DNA of 64,000 bases from Leptodontidium sp. MPI-SDFR-AT-0119 (taxonomy: Eukaryota > Ascomycota > Leotiomycetes > Helotiales > Leptodontidiaceae): contig JAHLEZ010000016.1 in the NCBI GenBank assembly GCA_020726505.1, positions 1,550,001 through 1,614,000 on the forward strand. The letters run 5' to 3'. The notes beneath the pieces were generated by a model that saw nothing but the letters and a program-made list of their open reading frames with translations, had not been told where the DNA came from and did not search any database. Shown piece after piece: positions 36,001 to 48,500 of this stretch. Each line of letters begins with the position of its first letter. Position 1 is the stretch's first letter. The position numbers and the translations under genes are program-made.

Positions 36001-36935
36001 ATATAATATAGTCGGTTTCGGCGGAGGAGCTCTCGGGGTTAGTGGATTATCTTTGTATAAATGTTGTCTTAGTAGTCGTTTAACGGTTTCGTAGGCTTAG
36101 TCCCGACTTAAAAGGTTGTTATTTAAGGCCGGATGTAACGTAAGACTAAAACGTTCGTACATTAAGTAGCGTTATTTAGTTATTTAACCTTTGTCTAGTA
36201 ATAAAGACTTTACTAGATTTGTGTACAAAGTCTGGTTAGAACTAATTATATTCTCGTTTAAAACGATATAAGGCGGAGGACTTAGATATTGTTTAGACGT
36301 TTAAGGCTATCGCTGAGTTATTTAAATTAACTCTAAGAGAAGGTCCTTTACTTCTTGAGTTCGTACGATTAAAGAATCTCTGGAATTGTCTGAAATAGCG
36401 TGTCTCGCTAGTAGTTTACTTCGTATAGTTAAAGTCGGAGTACTTTGCCGGTTTCTGTCTTGCCCTTAGGATTTCTATTAGGTATAAGTCCTTCGATTTT
36501 CATCTGTCTACTTATGTAGTTCCTCCTCTTCTAAAACATCTACTAATATTTAAGCGTATAAGATAGACCCCCTTTGTTCTCGTACTTATACTCTGTGATT
36601 AAGGAGGTATATACGAAGATCTTTAATAGCTTCCTAAGATCTGATAGTAAATATATCTTCCGTCTATCTTTTAAAGCCTTCCTTAAATTCTTTTTAAAGT
36701 CTATAGTCCTAAAACTCTTTTTAGTAGTATTATACGAGGGCTAAGGTAATATAGTTATTAACTCGCTTAAGCGTTTAATACTTGTCGTTTGTAAGGTTAA
36801 AGGGTTCCTCTTATACTTCCGTATTTAATAAGTAAGTGACCTTTAGTAGTGGAATTATTATGTCCTTCTTCATATAAAGGTTAATAAAAAGTTGTTAAGT
36901 CGTATTTACGTTCTATGAATCCTTAAATCGTACGA
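30100..36935 (-). pseudogene. Copia-C gag-pol, heavily RIP-mutated
   Basis: The clearest domain is RNase H: about 32280-31800 encodes VFINGSFVNNRDFSSQLKYV, then KNKRVTRSVLASEIYS, and ends near KLNLNKSL. This matches the fungal copia pattern of an aspartate-containing strand (DGSF, here NGSF), then KRVTRS and the conserved ASE. RT and integrase must occupy about 33-36 kb but are too degraded for me to place motifs. Below pol (about 31.3-30.3 kb) the minus strand remains open with only glutamine-type stops and contains an LDKRTGGSYEKLYPRDKGQL-like segment of unknown identity. The plus strand is partly open there as well, so I leave its strand undecided. Confidence 0.75.
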
Positions 36936-36937
36936 AT

Positions 36938-37093
36938 CGTCTTCTTCTGTTAGTTGCCGACGTAAGGTCCGATTAGTTTGCCTCTCCGGTTTGTCTTTCT
37001 GATTATCGTATAAATCGTCTTCTTTTATTAGTCGCCGACGTAAGGTCTAATTAATTTGCCTCTTCGGTTTGTCTTTCTAATTGTCGTCGTATA
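36938..37093 (-). repeat. 78-bp tandem duplication in Copia-C gag region
   Basis: Two 78-bp units (36938-37015 and 37016-37093) share CGTCTTCTT, GCCGACGTAAGGTC and CGGTTTGTCTTTCT. 78 is a multiple of three, so the duplication would add 26 residues in frame. On the minus strand the units encode a basic KDKPKRQ...RRRLIKED-like segment. Confidence 0.75.
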
Positions 37094-37137
37094 AAAGTAT
37101 TGCCTAACTATTCTGTGGTTATTTAATTATTAATTAG

Positions 37138-37411
37138 TGTTAGTATTTAATTAAGGTTCGATACTTAATATTAAGGTGACAAAGAATATAATAAGTAAAG
37201 TTTAATTAAGTATATTCCGTGTGTCCCTTTCGTACGAAAGAGAAAGTTACCTTAAATATATTAAGTACTAAACCCCGTAGCTCGTATAAGTATTACTTGT
37301 ACGAAACTAAGAGGCAAGGTATAAAACTAAGCTTTATTTGGCCAGGAGAGACGACTATCTTTGGAAGCTGTTAGAGTAAGAGAATGCCCCTCAGCTAAGG
37401 CTATCCCAATA
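37138..37411 (-). repeat. 5' LTR of Copia-C
   Basis: Plus strand TGTTAGTATT... to ...CCCAATA; the final AACA has become AATA. Followed by the ATAAT duplication. Confidence 0.93.
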
Positions 37412-37416
37412 ATAAT

Positions 37417-37917
37417 CGTGAAATAGAAGTCCGTAAAGAACTTAGTCTATTAAGCCTACTTAGCCGTAAGGTCCTTAGTAGTTATAAAGTACTTTAGGGC
37501 TTAGTAGTCTATGTAAATAAGGACATTTTTCTAGATACTTAAAAGCTCCAGGCGATATTACTTAAATAACTAGAAAATCACTAGTATCTCTTTGTTATAG
37601 ATTGAGTAATTAAGCTCGGGGTTTATTATAGTCTTAAAAAAGTATTTTATAAGGTAAAAAGTGTCGTCCTCTTAAAGTTAAAATAAAACCCTAGCGACGA
37701 CTTTATTTAAGGAATTAGTCTTTAGCCGCGTTTACTTAGTAAAGTCGTAATAACAAAGAACCGGCGTAAATTAGAGGGCCTCCCGGAGAGTTTCTTAAAT
37801 GTCTTTATAGGCGCTATTGAATTTAAAGGGAACGTCCTTTCTTATAAGTATTATAAAAGGTCGTGTAATACGACTATAGTCTTTAATAAACCGGCGGTAA
37901 AAGTTATAAAAACTAAG
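37417..37917 (-). pseudogene. Gypsy-2 RT end / RNase H segment between two nested elements
   Basis: This is a 0.5-kb piece of Gypsy-2 pol left between Copia-C and Copia-B. On the minus strand it encodes the FYRRFIKDYS region and the following RNase H start, parallel to Gypsy-1 at about 1430-1910. It shows both copia elements landed in the same pol gene. Confidence 0.85.
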
Positions 37918-38102
37918 TGTCGTACAGGCACGGGCTGATGCTCGGTTAGCTGCGCGCTACGCTGGATATAGTTTCTGCCACGTTATACCGCTTTCAGGAG
38001 AATAACGTGTTCCCCTAATTTCCTTATATATTTTAGAGAACAATTAATTACTTCAATTCTCCTTACGTTAATCGCAAGGCTTTACTCCACTTCTGTACTA
38101 TA
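37918..38102 (+). repeat. 5' LTR of Copia-B
   Basis: Starts TGTCGTACAGG and ends CTGTACTATA. Compared with 45402-45586, all the roughly 20 differences I can see are transitions. Confidence 0.94.
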
Positions 38103-38113
38103 ATTATAAGCCC
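38103..38113 (+). other. primer-binding site of Copia-B
   Basis: ATTATAAGCCC directly follows the LTR. With two G-to-A changes undone it would be GTTATGAGCCC, complementary to the initiator tRNA-Met anticodon arm. The same site is better preserved in Copia-A (17071-17081). Confidence 0.55.
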
Positions 38114-38357
38114 TATAACGAAGCTATTAAGTTAGTATTCTTCTTTTTATACTCTATAGATTTAAGTAGAGTTATTAACGTAAGATTAATAGGTGACGAA
38201 CAACGTCGGCGCTTCTTACTTATTAACAAGTACAGTTCACACCGCTATTTCCCTTTAACTTCTCTAGAAAAGGGTAAATCAAGCACTTATACTCGAGATT
38301 CTCTTCTCCTCTTTAACAAATCTATCGAACCCTCGAAAGAGTAGCCCTCTCTTCGCC

Positions 38358-41300
38358 ATGGCAAACTTAACTTCAGTCTCCTTTTCTAATAATTAAACGC
38401 CGCTTAACTACGATAGGCAAACTTAGACTTTATAGTATTAAGCCTTTAAATCCTTTTATATCTTTCATAAGGTATAAACGTTAATTAATCTAGAATTACT
38501 GGTTACTCTAAATATCCTCGAAAACGAGCCTTAAGCACAAACGATCGACTAAGTGAAGGCATAATAAGATAAGGAGGTTCTCGATTTTAACTTTAGGGAG
38601 TAAGTAAAGTAAGATAGAGACTAACGAGTACCTGAACTTAAGGGACTTAAACTAAGTGTAACGCCTTTTATACTATTTAACGTTACTATAATTACTTTAA
38701 TATATATTGCCTTAATAAGGGAGTATATTATAAAACACGCACAATAGTCGGAAAAGGCTCGGACTTATAAGGTAGTATACAAGTGGATTTAAGAGGCAGT
38801 TAATTTTTTGATTTATTAGAGTATTATTCGGGAGTGCGAGATTAAGGAGGAATAGAAAGCGAAAGAACAACTTAATAAGATGACGGACGAACCGAACGAT
38901 CTATGATCTTAGACTTTGCAGATACTTCTCAAGGTGTTAAAGAGAGATTACGCCTCTTTAGAAATAAGTAATATTATCAAAGCTTAAGCTAAATACAAAG
39001 AGAAGCTCGAAATCGTTAAAACAGGACAGGTCAATCCTAAGGTGTAGATTTAAGAGTAGCAATTAGCCTACTAAGATACTTTATTATACGATATTCTGGA
39101 CGTCAAGGGCCCCTTGGCGATTATCAACTTCATTAAGGCAGTGTAAGAGAAGCTCGCACTTAAATAAGCCCACGAACGATTATTTGAGGTCCTTAAAGAC
39201 AATACTCTTAAGGTTATTCATAAGTATACGTTACTTTAATACGTTAATTAGTTATCGGCGCTTAATAAAAAGTCTCTTACGGCTACTAGAAGAAACAAGA
39301 TAATTAGATTATACACTATACTTAGAGGGAAATTAGATACTTTAAGAGTATCACTAGTACTAAGGACTCTTTCGCTAAATACCTCGCTTAACACTTGCCC
39401 TTGTAAAGTAAGCTTTTACTAATACAAAGCGATCGAGTATTATAGACTCCGATATTACTACGACGACTCAATCGGGGACAAACTGCGCAACTTATCGTCT
39501 GCGGAGGAAATCAAGGAAACCCGAATTAAGCTTAAAAAGAAGTTTCCTAATCTTAAACGAGTAATTAGTAAGAAAAGGTAGAGATAAGTAGCAGTAAAGG
39601 AAATTACTAAGGAAACAACCTTCGAAAACTCCTCGTCTTCTTCGATAACTTCAGTAAAAGCCTCAAAGCTACTGAGGTATCCCGGCAATGTCAATATATA
39701 TATAATCAGTCCGGAGTTACTCGATAAGGCTTTCGCCACCTTAGGAATCTACGCCACTATTAATATAGATCGATACCCGCTCTTAGAGAGCACTTTACTT
39801 AATAACGGCGTTACTACTTATTTAGTTAATTCGATTGCTTTATTAGAGCCTAGAACCTTTATTAAATTAACTAACGATAATAATGTTAAAGCCAGAACGT
39901 CGAGTCTTATAATTAAAGGTCGAGGTACTCGTGTTTTTAAGGGTGCTCTCAATGGCCCTAATAGACTAAATACTAAAGACTTAAGGCTCTTCGACGTCGC
40001 TGTCGTCGAAGAATTTAATATTAATATTATTTCGGAAGCTCGTTTATTAAAGGCTAGACTTTAGTATAATAAGTTAAACTACACGTTGCGCGTGGGATCA
40101 GCTAAGAAGAGCATTATATTAAAGTAATTAAAGTAATAGTTTAACTTAGCTTTCTTTAAATATAAGCCTTTCAACTACTCTTCGGTCTTCTCAACTACTT
40201 ACAACTCTTTGATTCGCCTAACTTATACCTTTTTAATGTTCCCTACGCTTTAAAGGAGCATCCGGTAAGGCTTTTAATCAAGTCGACGATATTTAAGACC
40301 GCGGCTAGACGACGCTAGGTTATGGCACTTACAGGTAGGGCATTTAGGGAAGAAAGCATTAGAGAATTTAGTTAAGAATACGCGTAACGTCGAGATTATA
40401 GGTATTACTTAAATTAAGTGTAAAGAGTGCTCTTTAATTGTCACGTAGTAAGTCGTTAGTCGAAGACCTTCGGAGAGAACAGCTACCTAGTCTTTTTATC
40501 GTATTTCTTAGGACTTATTCGACTTCCTTATTAGATTTAATAAGAATAGTTAGCTCTTATTAGTTAAAGACTAATATAACAGGAAATTCTATTAATGGCT
40601 CTTGAAAAACAAAGGGTTAATCGCCGTCTTAAGAGTTCTCAAACCGTTTAAGGCGTAGACGAGACGTTAATTCGGACTCTCGATTTGCAAAATACGCTAA
40701 GACAACAATACTTCAGTTATAGGAATCAATAGATTAACCAAGTACGAAAAGTAATATACGAAGAATAGTATTAATATTAAGGGTACCCCTTCGTATATAC
40801 ACTAACTTAATAGGGGAGCTGAGTGTGTAGGCAAGGAAATCATCGAAAAGTTTATTAAGATGCGCCTTTTAGTAAACTTACTAAAAGAACTTTAGACAAA
40901 AGTAACTATAGCGGCAATTACTCTTTATAACATAAGTCCGGCTACTTAGAAAGGCTTTAAGAGTTTAAATAAGATCTTTTATACTTAGTTTAGGCAATAT
41001 TTTCAGTACTACGACCTCAAGCTTATTTAAAGGCTTACTACTGATATACGACCTAACTAAAGCAACATATAAGTATACGGCTATAGAGCCTACCCTATGA
41101 TTAAGGACCGAGAGGCTCTTTAATAAAAGAGAGCATTTAAAGTCAACCCAAGAGCGCACCTTGGATACCTAGTAGGATACGTCTTGTCTAATATATACAG
41201 GATTTAAGTACCTCAATTATAGCGTGTAATAATGACTCGGAACGTTACTTTTAACGAATCCCTTTTTTATTCGGGCTCTTTAAACGTAGAAAAAGCGGTC

Positions 41301-43901
41301 GGCTAGCCGCGCTCAACATTAAGAGATTTTGCTGAAATGCTAAAAGAAGAGGAGGGACCCCAAGACGCTGGAACCGATATAATCAATCGATTGAGCGCAC
41401 TTGACATACTAAAATCAACAATAAGTATCACCTTAGAAAAGGAATAACTAAACTAAGTAATGAGTTTTATTAAAACTACTAAGTTTATAACCTCGGGGGT
41501 GCCATAGCCTTCAATTGAGCTTTTAACTACAGGGGTAAAGCAACTAATATTACCTTTAAAAAGGTTAGGATTAATAGAACTCGTTAATAAAAACTCGGGG
41601 GTAAATTAACTAAAGAAGAGTACTAGACTTCTTACTCACGAGTACCTTAATTAAGTCTTAAAACGAGTCGATAAATTAAGATAATTAGTGTCTTAGAATA
41701 TAATTAAGAAAGATATCTTACGTGGCACACTAAACTTTAAGAAAGATATAGGAGTTAAGCGCTAATTAATACCACAAGTTATTATATACTTTTAAGGGCC
41801 ACACGACCGAGAGCGCGATCTTAAGCGTCGGGGAGCACTTACTTAAGATGCCGGCCCTAAGTAATCGAAAGCTTCGCCTTAAGTAATAAAGTACAAGAAA
41901 CATCTTAATTCGTTAGATTTAAGGGAAGAATCAAGTACAAAGCAATACTTACTACTTCCGGCCTTAATTAACAATAACTTACTTAAACTTCTACGAAGGA
42001 AGAGAGTAGAAGATCGAGCAATTGGCGATAGTCGAAAGACCCGAGTTAGTAGTAAGATTACGAAACCGAATCGAAGCGTTTACACAACAACTATTAAAGA
42101 GTTAATTACGGAATCGTTAAACCCGTTAAGTAACCGTGAGTATTTAAAGGACTTTCTAGGGACCTTTTAGCCTAGTCAAGAACTAATATAAAGAGACGGG
42201 AAAGACTTAAGCACAGTTCACGCTATAATCTTAGCGTCTATTCTCAAAAATGTCGAAATTCGACAACTAATTGATTTTCTACGAATATATTAATCCTAAT
42301 TACTAAAGGACCTATTAAATTAGAGAAACCTTAAGAATCACCCTTTAGGAGAGCATTTCCGAGCCGACGTAATTAAGGAAATCACTAACTTAAAGTCGCG
42401 TAATTATTAAAGAGTCGTTAAACAAAACTTCGCCACTAAATAACTAATACTATTAAAATAAGTATTTCACGCCAAAGTCGATTCGTTAGAGTATTTAATT
42501 AAGTGTCGCTCGTGAGTTATTATTAAAGGGGACTTATAACCCGAAACGTTAATTCTCTTAACATATACGACTACTTTAATTACTCGTTCTTTCAGGACCG
42601 CTATAATAATAGCGGCTTAATTTGATTTAGAGATGATCTAATTTAATATTATTAACGCCTTTATTAACACTAAACAAAGCAAATTAAGTACTCACGTACG
42701 CTATTACTTACTAGACGAATTCAAACAAAACAGTATAATAATAGAGGTTAATCGTGTGCTTTATAGACTTAGAGACTCGCTAGTATTATAGTACAGAGAC
42801 CTTACTAAGACTTTATTAAAGTTAAGGTTAATCCCTTATAAGGAGGAGCCTTGTATTTTCATAAACGAGTAACGCTTAGTCTTTATTATTTTTTATATCG
42901 ACGATATTTAAGTGTTATATCACGCTTTAGCCCTTAAAGACGCTCAACTTATAATCAAAGGTTTATATACAATATACGAGCTCATTAGAGGTGAACTAAT
43001 AAAGTAGTTTTTAAGTGTTCATATTATTAGAAATCGTTAAGCGAAAATTATTTCTTTAGTATACGATACTTATATCGAAAAGGTTACTTTACGATTTAAC
43101 TTAGTAAATAGAAATTGCCTAAGTACTCTACTACCTTAAGTTAAGTTACTAAAGAATTAAGAGCAAGTAACCCCAGCTTAAATTAAGGAGTATTAAGAGA
43201 AGGTTAACTTAGTACTTTATATAGTAATTATATTACGCGCAAACGTTACATTTATAACTTCAAGACTTTCTCACTTCTTAACTAACCCTTCTTTGGAGTA
43301 CCTTGCGGCAGTTAATTAGACTATTCGTTACCTCTTCGGAACCCGATTTTTAGTAATCACTTATAGTTATAAACTACGCGACTCTTAGCTTATTATAGCT
43401 TCAGATACTTCATTTGTAGACGATCTCGATACTAGGCGCTTTTTTAATAGTTATATTATAATACTTTTTAGAGATTTAATCTTGTAGAAAGCGGCCTTAC
43501 AAGATATAATCACCACTTCGATTACATAGGCTAAGCTTTTAGGCGTTAAGCGCACGATTAAGAAAATTATGGCTTTATAGCGTTTGTTTCGGAAGCTACG
43601 TCTTAAGTTAGGGGAAATTTAGAAAATCTTTTACGATAATTAGCAAATAATACGGTTAATCGTTAGGGAAAATTAGCGTATTTTTACTAAGTTATATTAC
43701 GTTAATATTTAGAATATGTGATTGCGCCAAGAGTTTTAAAAGGGCATTTTTTTAGTTGAATATTTACTTACGAGTTATATGCCTACTAATGGACTTACAA
43801 AGAACTTCTCCTCGCAAAAATTTGAGAGTTTTGTTACTTTTATTAACTTAGTAAATGTTTGTGCTTAATTAGAGTAACTCACTTTAGAAGCTTCGCTTTA
43901 A
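38358..43901 (+). pseudogene. Copia-B gag-pol polyprotein in one frame, RIP stops only
   Basis: ATG at 38358 (context CGCCATGGC) to TAA at 43899-43901 is 5,544 nt. The GAG-pre-integrase motif (LWHLQVGHLGKKALENL, from about 40,320) and the RT catalytic box FYIDDIQ (from 42,891) are both in this frame, so about 1,847 codons survive without a net frameshift. Order: gag (about 38358-39400), protease region (about 39.7-40.1 kb), GAG-pre-integrase, integrase (about 40.4-41.3 kb), RT (about 42.3-43.2 kb) and RNase H (about 43.3-43.8 kb), ending near a YLLTSYMPTNGLTK segment typical of copia C-termini. Glutamines read as TAA/TAG throughout. The YIDD box is intact, but no full-length protein can be made. 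Confidence 0.9.
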
Positions 43902-44099
43902 AACCGGCTTTTATACACGTTCTTTACTTTTCTTTTATTACAAAAGTAGTTTAACTATAAGCTTACCTTATAAATATATAATGTATTTTCTTATATATTT
44001 GTTATTTTTTTGTAAATTCTTTTACTATTTTATTTACTTAAAAAGTAACTGAGCTTAGGGGTGAAATACACGGCATTTAGAAGACTTAATTACTTTCAA

Positions 44100-45126
44100 C
44101 GATTATTCAATTCTATAGTAAAAAGTAGCGCAAGAAAGTAATTACAAGGGGACACTTAGTTGTTTAAAGGTTCCTAAGCCTCGCCGAATATAAAAAACGA
44201 GCAACTTATATAATTAGAAGGCCTAAAACCTCCCAAACTAAGTTACTTAACGCACTAGTAATTACCCTAACAAGCTCCTTAACCCGAGTAGCTTAAGCTT
44301 CTTACTCTAGTGTGAGAGCAACTTCAGGAGGCTTATTAGCTATTAGGGCCTAGAAAGTAACAAGACTAGCACTAATGCCAGCGGCCGTAACAGTAGCTCC
44401 ACTAGCTCTACCTATAACTGTAGTAAGAGCAGTAGCCGCAGGAGTAATAGGAGAAGCCGAAGTTACTCCCCGAGGAATCTCCTTACTACCCTCTGACTCT
44501 AAAGAGGTCTTAACATAGAGAGCAGCCGTGGCTATACCCAAAGCACGACTAGCTCTACTAGCAGCTCTACTAGTAATAACTTAATCCTTAAGGGCCGCAA
44601 AAACTAGAGTTCTTAACCGCTTAAGCTCCTAGGGAAATCAGTAATTACACGCTAAAAAAAGAATAACTAAGGGAATTTACTTTATCGCCCGCGTTATTTA
44701 AGAGCGCAATGTGATAAAGGAGGAAGGGGGCCTAAGTAATAAAGGAAGTAGTCTTATATAAGTGGCTTAACGAGTAAGCGAAACAGCGAGTACCCCGACT
44801 AATAATATTAAAGTACTCGCCGATGCTTTTAGTTTAAAGGGCGCTATTAATATAACTTAAGCAAATAACCGCACACTTAACTCCTTTAATACGAGGGGCA
44901 CAAGTAGCACGAGGAGCAACCGCGAAAGCAGCCTTGATAGCCTTAATAGCCTTCTTAAAGGCGGTCTTCTTTTTGGCCTTAGCCTATTATAATTAGCAAG
45001 TTATACTTAGATCAGTAAATTCTTTAAATTAATAATTAACGATTAATAAACTTTAACTTAATAACTTACAACGGCAGTAACACGCTTAGCCTTAACGACC
45101 TTAGCAAATTAATTAAAGACACCCAT
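44100..45126 (-). pseudogene. antisense spliced gene of Copia-B, product unrecognised
   Basis: Exon 1 is 45126-45070 (57 nt) with an intact ATG encoding MGVFNQFAKVVKAKRVTAVV. The intron is 45069-44984 (86 bp) with donor GTAAGT, a CTAAT branch and TAG acceptor. Exon 2 runs from 44983 to about 44100. Exon 1 length and exon phase are identical to the Copia-A copy, and the TATA box and TTAATTAA-rich leader are conserved upstream (45211-45221). The product starts basic (KAKKKTAFKKAIKAIK), has a conserved YINSAL...CFAY...APFL block and an Ala/Ser/Thr-rich region that is open without stops (44541-44350). Some glutamine-type stops are present. I know no domain in it. It overlaps no pol sequence, since pol ends at 43901. 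Confidence 0.6.
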
Positions 45127-45210
45127 TTTAAAAATAGGAGTAATTAATTAGTTAATCGATTGATTAATTATTTAATTAATTAATTAATTAATAGATTAAA
45201 AGGTCGATTT

Positions 45211-45221
45211 GTATATATTAT
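45211..45221 (-). promoter_or_regulatory. TATA box of the antisense gene in Copia-B
   Basis: On the minus strand a TAATATATAC box is followed by AAATCGACCTTT and the TTAATTAA-rich leader, about 85 bp before the ATG at 45126. The equivalent element lies at 9951-9960 in Copia-A. Confidence 0.5.
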
Positions 45222-45401
45222 GAAGAGGTTACAGAACCAAGAATCAAGTGGGGACTGCGCCACTTCAAATAGGAGGGTTATTTGCCTAACTTAGTGATAC
45301 AAGAATAATTGTAGCCTAAGTATTCAATTTAGTGTTTGCTCTCGCTTAGCGCAGCCAACCACAATACTAGTGGCTTACTACTATCACTTAGCTAGGGAGT
45401 A

Positions 45402-45586
45402 TATCGTACAGGCACGGGCTGATGCTTAATTAGCTGCGCGTTACGCTAGATATAGTTTCTACCACGTTATACCGCTTTCAGGAGAACAACGTGTTCCCCT
45501 AATTTCCTCATATATTCTAAAGAACAATTAATCACTTTAATTCTCCCTACGTTGATCGCAAGGCTCTACTCCACTTCTGTACCACA
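45402..45586 (+). repeat. 3' LTR of Copia-B
   Basis: Starts TATCGTACAGG (TG mutated to TA) and ends GTACCACA, followed by CTAAG. Confidence 0.94.
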
Positions 45587-45591
45587 CTAAG

Positions 45592-48500
45592 GTAACTTAT
45601 ATACCCCGTATATTATTGGCGTACTGTTAGTCCTTAATTACATTAATCTTCTCTAGGTCTACCTCCACGTTATTAACGCTAATAATAAATCCTAAGAACC
45701 TCGTCTTTTATACGCTAAATTCAGACTTCTTAATATTAGCCTAAAGTCCGTGTACTTATAATATTATTATAACCTTCTTAACGTAGACCTCGTGTTCTTT
45801 AAAAGTTAACGAATATATAAGGATATTGTTTATATAAGCCGCGTAAAAGTCGTCGAGGCACTTAATAAGGATATTGTTAATAAATCACTAGAAAGTCGCT
45901 AGACTATTTATAAGGCTAAAGAGAAAGACCTTGTACTTATATATGCCGTATTAAGTACAGAAGGTCGTGTAGTCCTCGCTCTTAGGGGACATACAAATAT
46001 AGTAGAAAGCTTACTAAATATTAAGCTTTATAAAGACCTTTGCCTTATAAATACGTATTATTATCTTATTAATTAGAGGGATTAAGTACGAGTCCTTCTT
46101 TAATAAGGCATTTAGCTTCCGGTAGTCGACGTATAACCGGAGACTACTATCGACTTTCTTAGTGAAGAGAATAAGGGCTATATATAGTGCGTTAGAGGGC
46201 TTAATAAAACCTTTATATAAGTTATTAATAATATACCGCTTAGTCTTTGACAGCTGTTCTTTAGTCATATACCGGAGAGGCTTAAAAGACAAGTCGTTCT
46301 CCTTAGTGAGCTCGATTTAGTAGTTTACGCCTTGGCGATACGCTAGTAGCTCGTCAGAGGTTTATTAAGAGAAAAGAAGGGCATACTCTTAATACTCTAT
46401 AGGGAGCTTCTTACTTACTAGTTCGTTATCTTATACGTACTTAGCCTTTAGGGCCTCCTCTAGGGTTAGGTCTTTGTTTATCGATGCTAGCTCGACACTT
46501 AATTAGTTTAAGGCCTCTCGTTGACGTCAAGTTAACTCTTAGTTAATCTTATATATTAATACTATAAAGGTTTCTACTTTTGTCTTTTTAGTCTTTTTAA
46601 GTCGGAGATATATCGTAGATATCGCCGCTATTAATATAAAGAAAATTTCCGTAATAAGCGCCTTTAGCTAGTAATTCGCCGAGGAGGCTTTACGGGCTCT
46701 CTTGTCCTTAAGTAGTAATCCCGGATTACGAGATATTAGAGGGTTTAATTAATCTTTTATAATACGTAGGCGCTCCTTAACCTCTCTAATAAAGCTCGAG
46801 GGTCGAGTCGGCGAGACGCTAGCAGTAAGTCGTATAAAGACCTTTGACTTAAAGGAGTCGTCAAGTGCCGCAATCTTGGCTTGCTTTTGACGGTAGTTAT
46901 TTACGTCTATAAGGGTATCCTTTCGTTTCGTATTAAGTTAATAAGACTTAATAATTAACTTGTTAAAACAGTTAATATTAACGAAAACTCGTTAGTTAAA
47001 GTACGGCTAGACTAATATATCTAGTAACTACTCTAGCCGATTACAGTTCTTAGTATACGACTACTTTAGGTCGTAATACTCTAGGAACTTCCGACTAATT
47101 AGGACGTTAGTGTTTTTTAGGTTAGTCACTAGAAAGGGGAAGTTAATTCGCTGGCAGTCAATCGTTAAAGTAAGTAAGACGGCTATATTAATTGGCTTTC
47201 CTTTCTTGCTATTATAACTAGTTAAGACGATTAGTTAAGGGAAGGATATAAAAGAGATATTAAATTGCCTAATAAGTTAATATATAAAAGAGGTTTTAAT
47301 TTTACTAAAAATATTAGCTCCGCTATTAATATATATAAGTGTTTTAGTAAAAAATCTATTCTTTTTTAGTTTAATATTAATTAAGAATTATCGTCTTCTA
47401 ATAAGAGTATAGAAATTAAATACTAAGTCTTTTTATAAGTTGTGGCCTATACTAAGGTGTAAGTCTTTGTCACAGCTTAAGAGTTTTTTAATAACTTATT
47501 AGTCTTTAAATCCTCGCTAACGACTAACTAAGAAATCGACTTATTAAAAGCTTAGTCTCTACGGCGCTTAAGGCAGTCACTAGCCTAATAGCCGGTCTTA
47601 TTATAATAAAGACAAGTGTCAAAAGAGACGTCCCTAAGTATAAGAAGAAGTACGGGAGACTTAGGTTAGCGTAAGACGGGCGAAAGAGAGGGCGTACGCT
47701 AGCGGACATCCGACGACTGTCTTAGAGGTAGTAGTCTCCACGTGTAAGAAGCGGGGGTAAAAAAGGTTAAGCGTAAGTTGTCCTTTTTTAAAATACCGCG
47801 CGAGTTACTAGTACTAGTGTTATTAAAAGAGACTCGAGGGGCTTCGCGGGCAGTAGTAATAGTACGTCTATTAGCTTATTTAGTAGCGATATTCCGTAGC
47901 TCGCGATTTAAGACGACTAAGAACTCGTTAAAAGTTATATAATTTTTAGCGAATTTATACTTTTTAGTTTAAATATTATACTTAAGCTTATTCGAGACTT
48001 TCTTATATACGTCGTCGAACTAGCGGTCAAGTAAAATTTTTCTAGTAGCCGCGTACGTCGTGAACTTCGTATAAAATTTGCTATAAGTTATATTACTTAT
48101 TTATAATTAGTTATACTTAAGTTTAGCTATTTATACTCGGTTATAGTTAAAGAAACGCTAGTTTAGGGCCTTTAAGACGTCGGCGACTCCGTTAAAGTCT
48201 TTAGTAAAGTCAAGGTCTATTTGTTAAAAAATAATAGTCTTAGCCTCTCCCTTTATATACTTAAAGTAAACATAGACTTACGATTTGCTAGTAAAGAAGT
48301 TACTTAAATACTTTTAAATAAAGAGCTTTATATTTATCTTTTAAGCGTCGTATTTAATTTCGCCCTTATAGTCGCTAAAAGGGGTATACGGGTACTTAAC
48401 CTTATTAGGCTTAACGGCAGGGATAGTAAGGTTTAACTTAGGGAGGTAATAGTCGGCAGTAGGCTAAAGGTCCGCCGTAAGAGCACGTACGGATTAGTTA

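Larger units (their letters stand above)
29822..37411 (-). mobile_element. complete Ty1/copia element Copia-C (7,590 bp), nested in Gypsy-2
   Basis: Two 274-bp LTRs (29822-30095 and 37138-37411) are flanked by a perfect ATAAT duplication (29817-29821 and 37412-37416). The LTRs do not match those of Copia-A/B, so this is a second copia family. Orientation is set by an RNase H domain readable only on the minus strand (about 32280-31800). Confidence 0.94.
37918..45586 (+). mobile_element. complete Ty1/copia element Copia-B (7,669 bp), nested in Gypsy-2
   Basis: Two 185-bp LTRs (37918-38102 and 45402-45586) are flanked by a perfect CTAAG duplication (37913-37917 and 45587-45591). It carries gag-pol on the plus strand (38358-43901) and a spliced gene on the minus strand (45126 to about 44100). 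Same family as Copia-A, inserted in the opposite orientation to Gypsy-2. Confidence 0.95.

Noticed and set aside
39458..39739. 93-residue hydrophobic minus-strand frame
   Set aside because: Antisense shadow of Copia-B gag-pol.
44350..44541. Stand-alone 63-residue Ala/Ser/Thr-rich protein on the minus strand
   Set aside because: It is the stop-free piece of the larger antisense gene of Copia-B (45126-44100), not a separate gene.
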